Assembly (NCBI RefSeq): GCF_900095185.1 | Contig: NZ_LT606948.1 | Coordinates: forward strand, 1,030,827 to 1,094,826 | Direction: 5' to 3' | DNA length: 64,000 nt | From: Polynucleobacter necessarius | Lineage (GTDB): Bacteria > Pseudomonadota > Gammaproteobacteria > Burkholderiales > Burkholderiaceae | Position numbers and translations under genes: made by a program | Notes under the pieces: model-generated | Databases searched by the model: none | What the model saw: the letters and a program-made list of their open reading frames with translations, nothing else | What the model was told of the DNA's origin: nothing | Shown: positions 18,982-28,941 of the stretch, piece by piece | Layout: each line of letters begins with the position of its first letter | Position numbering within the stretch: the stretch's first letter is position 1

Positions 18982-20925
18982 ATGCAGAATGTATTAATAG
19001 TATTTGCAGCGGCCTTCGCTACATTCGTGCTAGTTTCGAAATTTGCATTTGCGCAGAGCAATGCTAAATGTATCTTAACTGGTACCAATAACACCTCCTC
19101 GACCCCTACACTTTCTGGTAGGGTATACCTATACGCCTACTGGCGGTGAAAATATTATATGTATGCCGGTTAATACAAGCGCCATAACTGCTGAGACAGT
19201 GGCAACAGCAGGCGTCATTTCTCCTACTAATATAACTCAAGGTAATGGTGTATCGGTAACCATCAACTCGGGAACTACCTATATTGTTGTTGGTTCGACA
19301 ATTGGTTTGGGAAGTAATGCAACGGTTAATAACTCGGGGACTCTAAATACGAGCTCCTTCTTTAATGACTATGGAATTTCTGCTGGTGCTAATGGGCGGC
19401 CTCAAGCTGGAGGAAACAGCTTGAATAACTTAAGTGGTGGTCAAATCATTACTGCTGGTGGAAATGCCGCTGGTATCTATGTCAGTGCTACCAATGCAAG
19501 CTCTACCGCAAATACCCTGAGTAATGTTGGTTCGAATGCCGCAGGCATGCGTCTTATCTCTGGGTCATCAAGTGGTAGCGTTATTAATTCCATCGTCAAT
19601 ATGGGACTATTACTACGTCTGGTTCTTCGGCGCATGGTATTCAAACCTCGGGTATTGGTTTGGTAACTATAGAAAATACAGGAGCGATGACTACTTCGGG
19701 AACCAATTCCTTTGGTATTTCTAATACTGGAAATATTACTAGTCTTACTAACTCACAGGGCGGCAACAATCCTGTGACCTATTCTGGGATTTTACCTACA
19801 AATTACAAGGAAGCTCTTACGGAACCTTTACGTCCGGTGGGCCACCTATGTATGGGCTTTAGTTCATCGCTCTGGTGCCCCCGCTAATCAAACTGATTTA
19901 GTAATTCAGCCAGAGCAGCACAGTCTTCCCCTGCCCCAGTCTTAGCAGAACTAAAGGCCGCATTGTTGGCGGATTCCTATTTGATTGCACCAACTACTTT
20001 TGATACTCAGGCATCATTAATTTCCCTAGCTAATACTTTGCAGGGTTTATTTGCAATCCAGTCAGCAGGCGTAATTAATGGTATGACTTACGATTGCCCA
20101 GTATTTGGGGGTAATAATATTTGTGTCGCAGCTGGTGGGCGCTATACAGATGTGAGTAGCTACCCGTATAACAATACTCGCGCCTTGATATTGGCGCATA
20201 TCGTTTATCACCTAATTTTTGAATTGGTGGGTACTGAGACCAAAATCTTACGCAGAGTACCCCAGGTGGAATTGCTCAGTTAAATAACGGAAGCCCTATG
20301 GTGGGGATATTTGGAATTTGGAGCCAAAACTTGGATGGGACTGGATGGGAGGGAAAATTGGCTGCAGGATATGCCACAATAAACCAGCAGCCTTAACTCG
20401 CCCTGTTATCGGAGTGTCAGAGGCCGGTACTGGATCAACTAGCCTAAATACACAAGGTGTAGTGGGCGTTTTGAAGTACGGATTTCAAATAGGCAACAAA
20501 AGCTTACTAGCACCGTATGCCGGAATGCGCTATGTTGTTGGAGGTATGGGAGGTTATGCTGCAGCTCAAACCTCCACCGTATCTAAGCCCATTAACTTAT
20601 AACGCCATAAATAATTACACTACCACTGCACTTGTTGGGTTTCTTGGGAATCATAAGTTAGATGAAAAAAACAAATGTAGCTGTTAGTGTTGGCGCTGAG
20701 AAAGATGTGAATGCAAGCGTAGGCAACTTAATTACGAGTGGTAATGGTGATTTTAATGTTGCCATGAATAAATAACTATCGCTCAGTTCGAGCTACTGCA
20801 AATTTGGGTATTTATTATGATCTGAGCTTGAGAGAGGCTTGGTTTGAATGGCATCTATTGTCAAGAGGCTTACCAAGCGATTGCTTCAACGACTGTTATG
20901 GCAACCCTACACTGTTGGTCTGTAA
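18982..20925 (+). pseudogene. Autotransporter/beta-barrel surface protein, decayed
   Basis: Starts with a signal peptide MQNVLIVFAAAFATFVLVSK and AFAQSNAKC. The passenger part has Gly-, Asn-, Ser- and Thr-rich strand repeats (NGVSVTINSGTTYIVVGS, ATVNNSGTLNTSS, SNVGSNAAGM) typical of a beta-helix. Frames change near 19115, 19600, 19860, 20290 and 20600. The 3' third resembles an autotransporter barrel (GVVGVLKYGFQIGNKSLLAP, RATANLGIYYDLS) and ends near YTVGL and TAA 20923-20925. At least four frameshifts rule out a functional adhesin. The family is inferred from composition and layout. Confidence 0.68.
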
Positions 20926-20929
20926 CGCT

Positions 20930-21466
20930 TTATTGCGGAGTTATCCTACGCGCCTCAGTAAACTTGGCTGCCCAATAGGGTGAGGTAATGTAATCTAAGC
21001 GTACCGTACCACCAGCGCTGGGGGCATGCACAAATCTGCCTTGTCCCACATAGATTCCAGCATGTGAATACTTTTCACCAGTGGTGTTGAAGAACACCAA
21101 ATCCCCTGGTGCCGGAGGCTGGCCTTCAATGCTTCTTCCCTTGGCGCTCATTAGCTGAATAGTACGAGGGAGTTTAATTCCAGCGGCTTTGTTATAGACA
21201 TAAACAATCAAGCCACTACAGTCAAAGCCACCCTTTGGGGTATTGCCACCATAGCGATAGAGAACATCTACCAAGCCTACTGCTGCAATAGAAATATCTT
21301 CAGTGCCAACGCTGGTGTCTTGTTTGAATTGAGAAACCCTCTTTGCGGAGCTTGATTTACTGGTGAGGGTGCTACATCCGTTGAGAATGAGTAGGCTACA
21401 AATAAAAATGCCGCACCCCAAAAGAGTGCGGCATGAGAGGGCTTGCTTAGAGTGCGTCAGCAGCAT
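20930..21466 (-). CDS. NlpC/P60-family lipoprotein hydrolase
   Basis: Predicted peptidoglycan endopeptidase anchored in the envelope. ATG 21466 gives 178 residues; the frame is open to 21502, but the lipoprotein signal fits the shorter form. The lipobox is ILNGC. The NlpC/P60 domain (about residues 60-175) carries the catalytic Cys in GGFDCSGLIVYVY, the His in YSHAGIYVGQG and a second His in GRFVHAPSAGG. It overlaps the decayed PhoH-like gene by 20 bases. It is intact although surrounded by pseudogenes, which suggests it is needed. Confidence 0.88.
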   Translation of the reverse strand: MLLTHSKQALSCRTLLGCGIFICSLLILNGCSTLTSKSSSAKRVSQFKQDTSVGTEDISIAAVGLVDVLYRYGGNTPKGGFDCSGLIVYVYNKAAGIKLPRTIQLMSAKGRSIEGQPPAPGDLVFFNTTGEKYSHAGIYVGQGRFVHAPSAGGTVRLDYITSPYWAAKFTEARRITPQ

Positions 21467-23117
21467 GATCCGCAAGGTGGTGTGCACCCACACGCTCACC
21501 ACGAGCTAAAGTGACATGACCCCCATGATGCCAGCCCTTAAAGCGATCCACTACGTAACTTAAGCCCGAAGATCCCTCAATTAAATAAGGGGTGTCAATC
21601 TGGGCGATATTGCCTAAGCAAACGATCTTTGTTCCAGGGTCTGCGCGAGTTACTAAGGTCTTCATTTGTTTCGGCGTAAGATGTTGTGCTTCGTCAATGA
21701 TTACACATTTACTAACAAAAGTTCTGCCACGCATAAAGTTCATACTCTTTACTTTAATTCGAGAGCGAATTAGCTCTTGAGTGGCGGCACGACCCCATTC
21801 ACCGGCGCCATCATCATTGTGTTGTAGCCTTTTGAGGTTATCATCAAATGCACCCATCCAATGTTGCATTTTCTCTTCTTCAGCGCCAGGTAAAAAGCCA
21901 ATCTCTTCACCGACGGGCACAGTGGCGCGAGTGATAATGATTTCGTTATAGCGTTTGCTATCCAAAACTTGCTCAAGACCTGCTGCTAACGCCAGTAAGG
22001 CTTTACCAGTTCCTGTCTGACCAAAGAGGGTCACCAAATCGACATCGGGATTCATGAGAAGGTTCATAGCACAGTTCTGCTCACGGTTACGGGCCGTAAC
22101 ACTCCACACGTTGTTTTTCTGGTGAGAGAAATCCCGAAGTGTTTGCAAAAGAGCAGTCCTCCCGTTAATTTCTTTTACCTGCGCATAAAATGGTGTTGAG
22201 CCATCTGGCTTTTCTTGGTAGACAAATTGATTCACTAGCATGCTCGGTACAGAAGGACCCGTTACGCGATAGAACATCGCGCCAGACTTTGAGTCTGCCC
22301 AACTTTCCATGTCCTTGCCATGCTTAGCCAAAAGTCAGCAGGTAACGTCATAACACCCGCATACGTCAAGTTACGATCTTCTAGGACTTGGTCCTTAAAA
22401 TAATCTTCAGCCGGCAGGCCAAGTGCACGAGCCTTAATACGCATCTTGATATCTTTTGATACCAAGACGATCTCTTGTCCCTTGCGCGTCTTTTGTAGTT
22501 CGCTAACAATTGCCAAAATTAGGTTGTCACCTTTCTTTGCCCTCGGGCAAACCATCAGGGAGTGCTTGGGTTGACAGTTTGGTTTGAAAAAAGAGATGAC
22601 CGGCGGTTACATCTTAATTGCCTAGCTTGTTTAATGGGATGCCTTCATCAAGAGTTCCGCTTGTGCCTGCAATCAGTTGATCCAAGGATCTGCGCTGACT
22701 GTGCGAGCATTGCGGGCAACCTCAGTCATTCCCTTCTTATGGTTGTCCAGCTTCCTCGAGAGTGCTCATCGGTAAGTGGAGAGCATGCTGCTCTGAGAAG
22801 CGGAACAATGAACTTGGATCATGCATCAGAACATTTGTATCGAGGACAAATAGGCTTGGCGGTCCAGTACGAACTACACGCTTTGGTTTTGCTGGGGCTA
22901 CTACTTTTCCTTCATTGTGGATAGGTCTGCGATCTGCCTTAATTTTTTCTAAAGCAACTTCTGCCTCAGATAAATCTTCCTCTGCATCGTTAGTCCAATC
23001 AATGGCTTCTACTACCACTGGTTTTGCTGGTGCAGGACGCTTCTTTAAGTCGGGAGTATCTTTGCGACTGAGTTTCACTTGATCAGCAATTTGAGTAGGG
23101 ATAGGTGGCAGTGGCAT
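21447..23117 (-). pseudogene. PIN-PhoH ATPase (PhoH2 type), decayed
   Basis: Remnant of a protein joining an N-terminal PIN RNase domain to a PhoH-type RNA helicase/ATPase. From ATG 23117 the frame covers the PIN start SLFVLDTNVLMHDPSSLFR and stops at 22737. A middle piece in another frame ends near 22262 (DFWLSMAR). The PhoH part 21447-22331 is open for 294 residues with Walker A FGQTGTGKALLALAAGL and Walker B CVIIDEAQHL. Between 22560 and 22740 codons are readable only in a mixture of frames. At least two frameshifts separate the domains. A free-standing PhoH domain could be made from an internal start, but this is unproven. Confidence 0.82.
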
Positions 23118-23349
23118 GAACTCTCCTAAAAGAAAAAACCGCCAAGCGGAGTGCGTTGACATTTTATTGTGAAACTGATTGATGTAATTTATGAAAAACG
23201 GAGGGGGTTACTCCCCGTACCTGATCTGGAATATTTAGGTTTCCGATTCAAACGGATTGTCAGACTTTCCTGTCGTTTACGGTGCATATGAATCACTTTA
23301 CCCCAAATTTTGTCGTTTGCAAGCACCCAGTAGTAAATTGTTGTAAAAA

Positions 23350-23817
23350 TTATTTAGTGTCTTGGGCAGCTTGTAATACCTCTGTCACATGACCGGAAAC
23401 TTTAAGGCCGCGCCACTCTTTTACAAGAGTGCCACAGGAGTCAAATAGGAAGGTGCTACGTTCTACGCCACGAACTTGCTTTCCGTACATATTTTTCATT
23501 TTCATCACCCCAAAAAGTTGACAAAGCTTTTTTTCGGTATCGGCGACCAATTCAAATGGAAGTTGTAGTTTGCTACGAAAGCTGTCATGGGATTTGAGGC
23601 TGTCGCGGGAAACGCCCACTACCAGAGTATTGGCCTTAGTAAAGGCTTCAATATTGTCTCTAAATTCACCAGACTCAGCGGTACAGCCAGGAGTCATATC
23701 CTTTGGATAAAAATACAGTACTAATTTTTTGCCCTTAGCTGACGCAGGAGAAAACGTTAATCCAGAGGTTGCAGGAACTGCACACTGCGGCATAGGTTTA
23801 CCAATGGCTACTGTCAT
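23350..23817 (-). CDS. bcp: Thiol peroxidase of the BCP/PrxQ family
   Basis: Reduces peroxides with thioredoxin. The 155-residue protein has the peroxiredoxin core LVLYFYPKDMTPGCTAESGE with the peroxidatic Cys. The second Cys found five residues later in many BCP proteins is replaced (CTAESG), so it probably acts as a 1-Cys or atypical form. DSCGTLVKEWRGLKVSGH is the typical C-terminal part. It follows arnD by 32 bases on the same strand and may be the last gene of the arn transcript. Intact. Confidence 0.93.
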   Translation of the reverse strand: MTVAIGKPMPQCAVPATSGLTFSPASAKGKKLVLYFYPKDMTPGCTAESGEFRDNIEAFTKANTLVVGVSRDSLKSHDSFRSKLQLPFELVADTEKKLCQLFGVMKMKNMYGKQVRGVERSTFLFDSCGTLVKEWRGLKVSGHVTEVLQAAQDTK

Positions 23818-23849
23818 GATGATCCTTCGTTGGTTGATGATCTCTATTG

Positions 23850-24767
23850 CTAAATATCTTGAATGATAAGTTCACCGCTACGATTGGGGATTTCACCCCA
23901 GGTTAGCGGCATTACAGCTATTTTATCCAGTTGCTTGGTAGCTTCCCAAGATTTGTGGAGCTCTCCCATCGTGACCAAATCATGGCCCTGATTGAGCCAT
24001 CCGGCCAATAGTTGCTCAAAGGCCGGTAGGAGTTTCTGCCCTTCAAGTTCAGCATGCAAGGTAAAGACTTGGTCATTCGGATTGCTTTGGGTAATTGCTA
24101 ATAGCTTCTTGACTGCGCCAAATTCATCCGCACCGTCAATGCCAATAAGCTCGTCAAAGGTGGGAAGAGTAGTTGGATATTGCACATGCTTAGTCTTGCC
24201 TGAGGGTAGCGCTAGACGATAAGGCATGAGATTAGGTTTAGCTCTACCATCAGATGAATAGGCAATACCCCATTGATCTAGTTGTTCAAATGCTGATTCA
24301 TTCATTTGCCAGCCTGCAGCCCCATAAGTGACTGGAGGGTGTCCAACGATCTGAATAAAACGATCCCAACTTTTTTGCATCATGGCTTTGGTCCACAAGC
24401 CATCCTTATTGCGAACAGCATCTTGCCATGCAACATGATCCCAAGTATGAATACCCGTCTCATGACCGGCCTTATCTATCGCGCGCATTTCTGCTGCTGC
24501 ATTTTTACCGATATCGGGTCCTGGGAGAAGTACGCCGTAGAGCAAAGTTTTGATGCCATAGTGCTCGACAACGGAAGTGCGACTCACTTTTTTCAGAAAT
24601 CCTGGGCGAAAGACACGCTTTAATGCCCAGCCTGTGTGGTCTGGTCCTAGACTAAATAGAAAGGTTGCCTTAGCACCAAACCGCTCAAGGGTTCGAGCTA
24701 AGTTGGGTGCACCCTCTTTAGAGCCGCGTAAAGTATCAACATCAACCTTGAGAGCAATCTTCGCCAT
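23850..24767 (-). CDS. arnD: 4-deoxy-4-formamido-L-arabinose-phosphoundecaprenol deformylase
   Basis: Removes the formyl group from the lipid-linked sugar so that L-Ara4N can be moved to lipid A. The 305-residue protein is a polysaccharide-deacetylase-fold enzyme. The N-terminal KVDVDTLRGSKEGAPNL holds the metal-binding Asp, HETGIHTWDHVAWQD holds the His pair, and the C-terminal VFTLHAELEG segment is conserved. It lies after arnA with 22 bases between. Intact. Confidence 0.93.
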   Translation of the reverse strand: MAKIALKVDVDTLRGSKEGAPNLARTLERFGAKATFLFSLGPDHTGWALKRVFRPGFLKKVSRTSVVEHYGIKTLLYGVLLPGPDIGKNAAAEMRAIDKAGHETGIHTWDHVAWQDAVRNKDGLWTKAMMQKSWDRFIQIVGHPPVTYGAAGWQMNESAFEQLDQWGIAYSSDGRAKPNLMPYRLALPSGKTKHVQYPTTLPTFDELIGIDGADEFGAVKKLLAITQSNPNDQVFTLHAELEGQKLLPAFEQLLAGWLNQGHDLVTMGELHKSWEATKQLDKIAVMPLTWGEIPNRSGELIIQDI

Positions 24768-24789
24768 GAATACTTAAAGCGAATGCCGC

Positions 24790-25836
24790 TTATTCTTTAT
24801 CAACTAAGGAGCGCGCCTTTTCGACATCTTCGCGATACGCTTCAAAAATATTCTTGAGCGCATCAGCCATCGTAGTAGTTGGTGTCCAGTTTAATTCAGT
24901 CATCGTATTGTCAATCGCTGGCACGCGATTTTGAACATCTTGGTAGCCTTCGCCGTAGTACGCACCGGAAGTAGTTTCCATAATCTTTACTTCATTCACT
25001 GTTTTTGCATACTCAGGAATGCTACGTGCAATCTCCAGCATCTGATTGGCTAGTTCGCGAACAGAATGGTTATTTTTTGGATTACCAATGTTATAGATCT
25101 TGCCATTAGCAATATCATCTTTATTGTCGATGATTCGCATCAAAGCATCGATACCATCATCGATGTACGTAAAGGCGCGCTTTTGTGCGCCGCCATCTAC
25201 CAAGTTAATTGGTTCACCACGCACAATATGACCTAAGAATTGAGTCACCACACGAGATGAACCTTCTTTTGGAGAATAGATACTGTCAAGGCCTGGACCT
25301 ATCCAGTTAAAGGGGCGGAAAAGGGTGAAGCGTAAACCCTCCATACCGTAACCCCAAATCACACGATCTATTAACTGCTTAGAACAGGCATAAATCCAGC
25401 GTGGCTTATTAATGGGGCCGTAAACCAGATTGGATTTTGCTGGATCGAATTCGCTGTCTTCACACATTCCATAGACTTCGGATGTTGATGGAAATACCAA
25501 GTGCTTTTTGTATTTCACAGCTGAACGTGCGATAGGTAAATTCGCTTCGAAGTCGAGCTCAAAAACTTTCAGTGGTTGCTGCACATAAGTTGCTGGAGTA
25601 GCGATTGCTACTAAGGGCAAGATGACATTGCATTTACGGATGTGATATTCAACCCATTCTTTGTTGATGGTGATATCACCCTCAAAAAAGTGCATCCGTG
25701 GATGGTTAACTAATTCACCAAGGCGGTCATTTTGCATATCCATGCCATAGACATCCCAATCGGTTGTCTCAAGAATACGCTTGGAAAGGTGGTGCCCAAT
25801 AAAGCCGTTAACACCAAGAATGAGTACTTTTTTCAT
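24790..25836 (-). CDS. arnA: UDP-glucuronate decarboxylase, C-terminal ArnA function as a separate gene
   Basis: Oxidises UDP-glucuronate and decarboxylates it to UDP-4-keto-pentose, the first step of aminoarabinose synthesis. The 348-residue short-chain dehydrogenase/epimerase has the Rossmann motif LGVNGFIGHHLSKRI and the active-site STSEVYG and YACSKQ (Tyr-x3-Lys). The ArnA-specific FRPFNWIGPGLDSIYSPKEG follows. In E. coli this is fused to a formyltransferase; here the formyltransferase is its own gene just upstream, 47 bases away. Both pieces are complete, so this is a natural split rather than damage. Confidence 0.92.
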   Translation of the reverse strand: MKKVLILGVNGFIGHHLSKRILETTDWDVYGMDMQNDRLGELVNHPRMHFFEGDITINKEWVEYHIRKCNVILPLVAIATPATYVQQPLKVFELDFEANLPIARSAVKYKKHLVFPSTSEVYGMCEDSEFDPAKSNLVYGPINKPRWIYACSKQLIDRVIWGYGMEGLRFTLFRPFNWIGPGLDSIYSPKEGSSRVVTQFLGHIVRGEPINLVDGGAQKRAFTYIDDGIDALMRIIDNKDDIANGKIYNIGNPKNNHSVRELANQMLEIARSIPEYAKTVNEVKIMETTSGAYYGEGYQDVQNRVPAIDNTMTELNWTPTTTMADALKNIFEAYREDVEKARSLVDKE

Positions 25837-25883
25837 TGTTACTGCCTCGTTTTAATCTAATTGATTGCTACTTAATTCACTGC

Positions 25884-26753
25884 TTATTGGCTTGCAGGAA
25901 ACCATTCCAAGATTTCAACTGCTTTACGGTCGCCACAAATGCCGAATACCCGATTATCAACCACTTGGATACCGCAAACCCCAAGTTCAAGATTGGTAGG
26001 AAGTGGCCCTTGAAGGCTTGTGCGGGCGACAACCATTCTGGCGCCTTGATAGTCAGTAAAGGCGCCTGGGTATGGGGGTGCGACTGCCCGAACCAGGTCA
26101 TGCACCTGTTTGGCAGTTTGATTCCAATGAATTTGGCCATCTGCAGGCTTTCTACCGCCAAAATAACTGCCTTTTTCAAGCTCATTTGGCTTGCGTGGGA
26201 CTATTCCCTCTAAAAGGGTGGGCAGGGCTTGCTCAATGACTGTGACGGCAGCCTGGCTGACTTTTTCAAAGACATCGGTAGCGGTTTCATCTGGACCAAT
26301 CAAGATTGCAGCTTGTCCCACAATATCTCCAGCATCAGGCTTTGTGTCCATCACATGCAAAGTTGCGCCAGTTTCGGTTTCACCATGAAGGATGGCCCAA
26401 TTGACGGGTGCTCGTCCACGATACTTGGGCAGCAGTGAGCCATGCATATTGAGTGCCGCAATTGTGGCGCAAGCCAAAATGGTTTGCGGAATCATGAAAC
26501 GATAGTAAAAAGAAAAAATATAGTCAGACGATAGAGCTTGGAGCTTATGCACTAATTCACCTAGCTCATTTGCGTTTGGAGTGATGCATGGAATCTTTCT
26601 ATCAGCACACATTTTTGCCACACTTCCAAACCAAACATTCTCATTCGGATCATCTTGGTGGGTCACTACTAGATCAATTTTGATGCCGGCATTAATCAGT
26701 GCGCTGAGGCAATTGACACCAACATCATGATAGGCAAAGACGACTGCGTGCAA
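25884..26753 (-). CDS. UDP-L-Ara4N formyltransferase, N-terminal ArnA function as a separate gene
   Basis: Adds a formyl group from N10-formyltetrahydrofolate to UDP-L-Ara4N. The 289-residue protein has the formyltransferase core LNMHGSLLPKYRGRAPVNWA with catalytic Asn and His, and TLHVMDTKPDAGDIVGQ with the catalytic Asp. It also has the family C-terminal domain. The start is TTG 26753, placed directly after the arnC stop (TAATTG), so translation is probably coupled. The DNA continues in the operon order arnB-arnC-formyltransferase-dehydrogenase-arnD. Confidence 0.92.
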   Translation of the reverse strand: MHAVVFAYHDVGVNCLSALINAGIKIDLVVTHQDDPNENVWFGSVAKMCADRKIPCITPNANELGELVHKLQALSSDYIFSFYYRFMIPQTILACATIAALNMHGSLLPKYRGRAPVNWAILHGETETGATLHVMDTKPDAGDIVGQAAILIGPDETATDVFEKVSQAAVTVIEQALPTLLEGIVPRKPNELEKGSYFGGRKPADGQIHWNQTAKQVHDLVRAVAPPYPGAFTDYQGARMVVARTSLQGPLPTNLELGVCGIQVVDNRVFGICGDRKAVEILEWFPASQ

Positions 26754-27716
26754 TTATTTTTTCTCTAAAACAGTTTGCACAACATAGCGAGGGCGCTTGC
26801 GGATCTGTTGATAGATACGGCCAATGTATTCACCCAGCAAACCGAGGCCGAATAACATAACGCCAATCAGAAAGAAGGTGAAAGCGAAGAGAGTGAAGAC
26901 TCCCTCTACCTCGGCGCCCAGAACAAAGCGTCGCACCAGAAGATAGGCGAAGAGAGAGCCTGCAGCAAGGGATAGGAGTATGCCTAAGATTGAGAAGATC
27001 TGCAGGGGCATGATTGAAAAGCCAGTCACTAAATCAAAGTTCAAGCGAATTAGTTGATACAGGGTGTATTTAGATTCACCAGCAAAACGCTCTTCATGTT
27101 TGACAGTGATCTCTACTGGGTTGGCAGCAAAGGTGTATGCCAAGGCAGGAATAAAAGTGTTCCCCTCATCACATTGGCGCACTAAATCAACAATGCGACG
27201 GCTATAACCCCGTAGCATGCACCCCTGATCAGTCATGGTAATTCGAGTAATGTTCTCACGCAAACGATTCATGGCACGCGAAGCAAATTTTCTGAAAAAG
27301 CTATCCTGGCGATCAGCGCGAATGGTGCCAACATAATCATGACCATTTAATAATTGCTCAGTTAAGGCATCAATTTCTTTTGGCGGATTTTGCAGGTCAG
27401 CATCTAAAGTGATGATGTATTGACCTTGGATGTATTCAAAACCCGCCATGATGGCCATGTGCTGGCCAAAATTGCTATGAAATAAGATTGTGCGTGTGAC
27501 ATCGGGGCGTAATTCGACCTGCTTGGATAGAATGCCTGCCGACCTATCTTTACTACCATCGTTTACGAAGACGATTTCATATGTGATCTTGCGCTTAATG
27601 GAGAGCGCATCTAATGCTGGATAGAGACGATCAAAGAGAGTCTGGAGACCATCTTCCTCGTTATAAACGGGGATAACAATGCTGAGTGTTGGGTTGGCAA
27701 CTAAATTTGCAGTCAT
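26754..27716 (-). CDS. arnC: Undecaprenyl-phosphate 4-deoxy-4-formamido-L-arabinose transferase
   Basis: Links the formylated sugar to undecaprenyl phosphate on the inner face of the inner membrane. The 320-residue family 2 glycosyltransferase has the nucleotide-binding LSIVIPVYNEEDGLQTLF and the DxD-type YIITLDADLQNPP. Two C-terminal membrane helices lie around residues 235-300. It stands 32 bases after arnB and touches the next gene. Intact. Confidence 0.92.
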   Translation of the reverse strand: MTANLVANPTLSIVIPVYNEEDGLQTLFDRLYPALDALSIKRKITYEIVFVNDGSKDRSAGILSKQVELRPDVTRTILFHSNFGQHMAIMAGFEYIQGQYIITLDADLQNPPKEIDALTEQLLNGHDYVGTIRADRQDSFFRKFASRAMNRLRENITRITMTDQGCMLRGYSRRIVDLVRQCDEGNTFIPALAYTFAANPVEITVKHEERFAGESKYTLYQLIRLNFDLVTGFSIMPLQIFSILGILLSLAAGSLFAYLLVRRFVLGAEVEGVFTLFAFTFFLIGVMLFGLGLLGEYIGRIYQQIRKRPRYVVQTVLEKK

Positions 27717-27748
27717 GCAGTAATTTTGCCTGATTCTGACGCTTACAC

Positions 27749-28912
27749 CTAAGAACGTTCGATTTTGCGGTATTTCTGCAAAATTCCAACTAATCCTTTG
27801 GCTATTCGGCCAATATCTTCATCTGCCATCGCAGGGAATAAGGGAAGTGTCAGAATAGATCTGCCGATCCTCTCAGCGATTGGTGTATCTGATGTTTTGT
27901 AGTCTAGGTTTTTATATAGGGTAAAGCCAGTAATTGCGGGGTAATGAACACCCACACCAATTCCTAAGTCTTTTAACTCAGTCATGACTTGAGATCGAGC
28001 GACATTTAACTGCTCCAAGGGTAAAACAACTTGAAACATATGCCAGTTGGTATTAGCAAAGTCTTCTACGGGCAACTCTAACTTTAAGCTATCTAATCCA
28101 GCCATTTTTAATGCAGCATGCAGCACATCAAAATACAGGCGTGCTAACTGAGCGCGACGTGTTTGATAACTTGGTAATTGTTTGAGTTGCTCAAGACCGA
28201 TTGCTGCGTTGACATCAGTGAGATTATCCTTTCCACCCAATACATCCACATCCATGCCATCCATACCCTGTCGGGTTAAGCCTTGCAGACGAAATTTCTC
28301 AGCGAGTCTTGCCTCTTTTGCATTGTTAAGAACTAGACAACCACCCTCTACAGTGGTGAGATTTTTATTGGCTTGGAAACTAAAACTTACTAAGTCACCA
28401 ATGCGACCAATCCTGTTGCCATTCCACTGCGAGCCAAATGCCTGAGCGGCATCTTCAATCACGCGTAGATGATATTTTTTTGCCAATGCGTAGAGCAGAT
28501 CCATATCAACCGGCAATCCTGCCAAATAGACGGGCAGGATGACGCGTGTCTTGGAGGTAATTGCACTAGGTATTTTATTGAGATCAATATTGCGCGTTAT
28601 TGGATCAATGTCTACAAAAACCGGTTTTGCGCCAACACTTAAAATTACATTGGAGGTTGCTACCCACGAAATAGGGGTAGTGATAACCTCATCACCAACA
28701 CCAATACCTGCGACTTGCAGAGCGATTTTTATGGTGGCGGTCCCATTAGCAAAGCATCGCACAGGACGATTACCAAAATATTGGCTTAAAGTTGCCTCGA
28801 ACTCTGCCAGCTTAGGACCCGAAGTCACCCAACCCGAACGCAACACCTCTGAAACAGCATCAATTGTTTCTTGATTAAAACTAGGGCGAGTGAATGGGAT
28901 AAAGTTTGACAT
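27749..28912 (-). CDS. arnB: UDP-4-amino-4-deoxy-L-arabinose aminotransferase
   Basis: PLP enzyme that converts UDP-4-keto-arabinose to UDP-L-Ara4N using glutamate. The 387-residue protein belongs to the DegT/DnrJ/EryC1 family. It has CFANGTATIKIALQVAGIG, the PLP-binding EDAAQAFGSQW and the Schiff-base Lys in SFSFQANKNLTTVEGG. The ending with MADEDIGRIAKGLV is also typical. Position between arnT and arnC supports the ArnB assignment over other sugar aminotransferases. Confidence 0.9.
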   Translation of the reverse strand: MSNFIPFTRPSFNQETIDAVSEVLRSGWVTSGPKLAEFEATLSQYFGNRPVRCFANGTATIKIALQVAGIGVGDEVITTPISWVATSNVILSVGAKPVFVDIDPITRNIDLNKIPSAITSKTRVILPVYLAGLPVDMDLLYALAKKYHLRVIEDAAQAFGSQWNGNRIGRIGDLVSFSFQANKNLTTVEGGCLVLNNAKEARLAEKFRLQGLTRQGMDGMDVDVLGGKDNLTDVNAAIGLEQLKQLPSYQTRRAQLARLYFDVLHAALKMAGLDSLKLELPVEDFANTNWHMFQVVLPLEQLNVARSQVMTELKDLGIGVGVHYPAITGFTLYKNLDYKTSDTPIAERIGRSILTLPLFPAMADEDIGRIAKGLVGILQKYRKIERS

Positions 28913-28941
28913 GATGCCTCTTATATTACTGTGTTACCCAA

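Noticed and set aside
23118..23349. A non-coding RNA between the peroxiredoxin and PhoH-like genes
   Set aside because: There is a GGGG/CCCC hairpin near 23205 but no convincing promoter, terminator or known RNA family; it is probably an ordinary leader region.
25836..26213. Open frame of 125 codons opposite the formyltransferase gene
   Set aside because: It is the complement of a conserved gene and has no ribosome site or family resemblance.
24790..26753. ArnA broken into two pieces by mutation
   Set aside because: Both parts are complete domains with their own starts, separated by 47 bases without leftover coding sequence. This is a natural two-gene arrangement.
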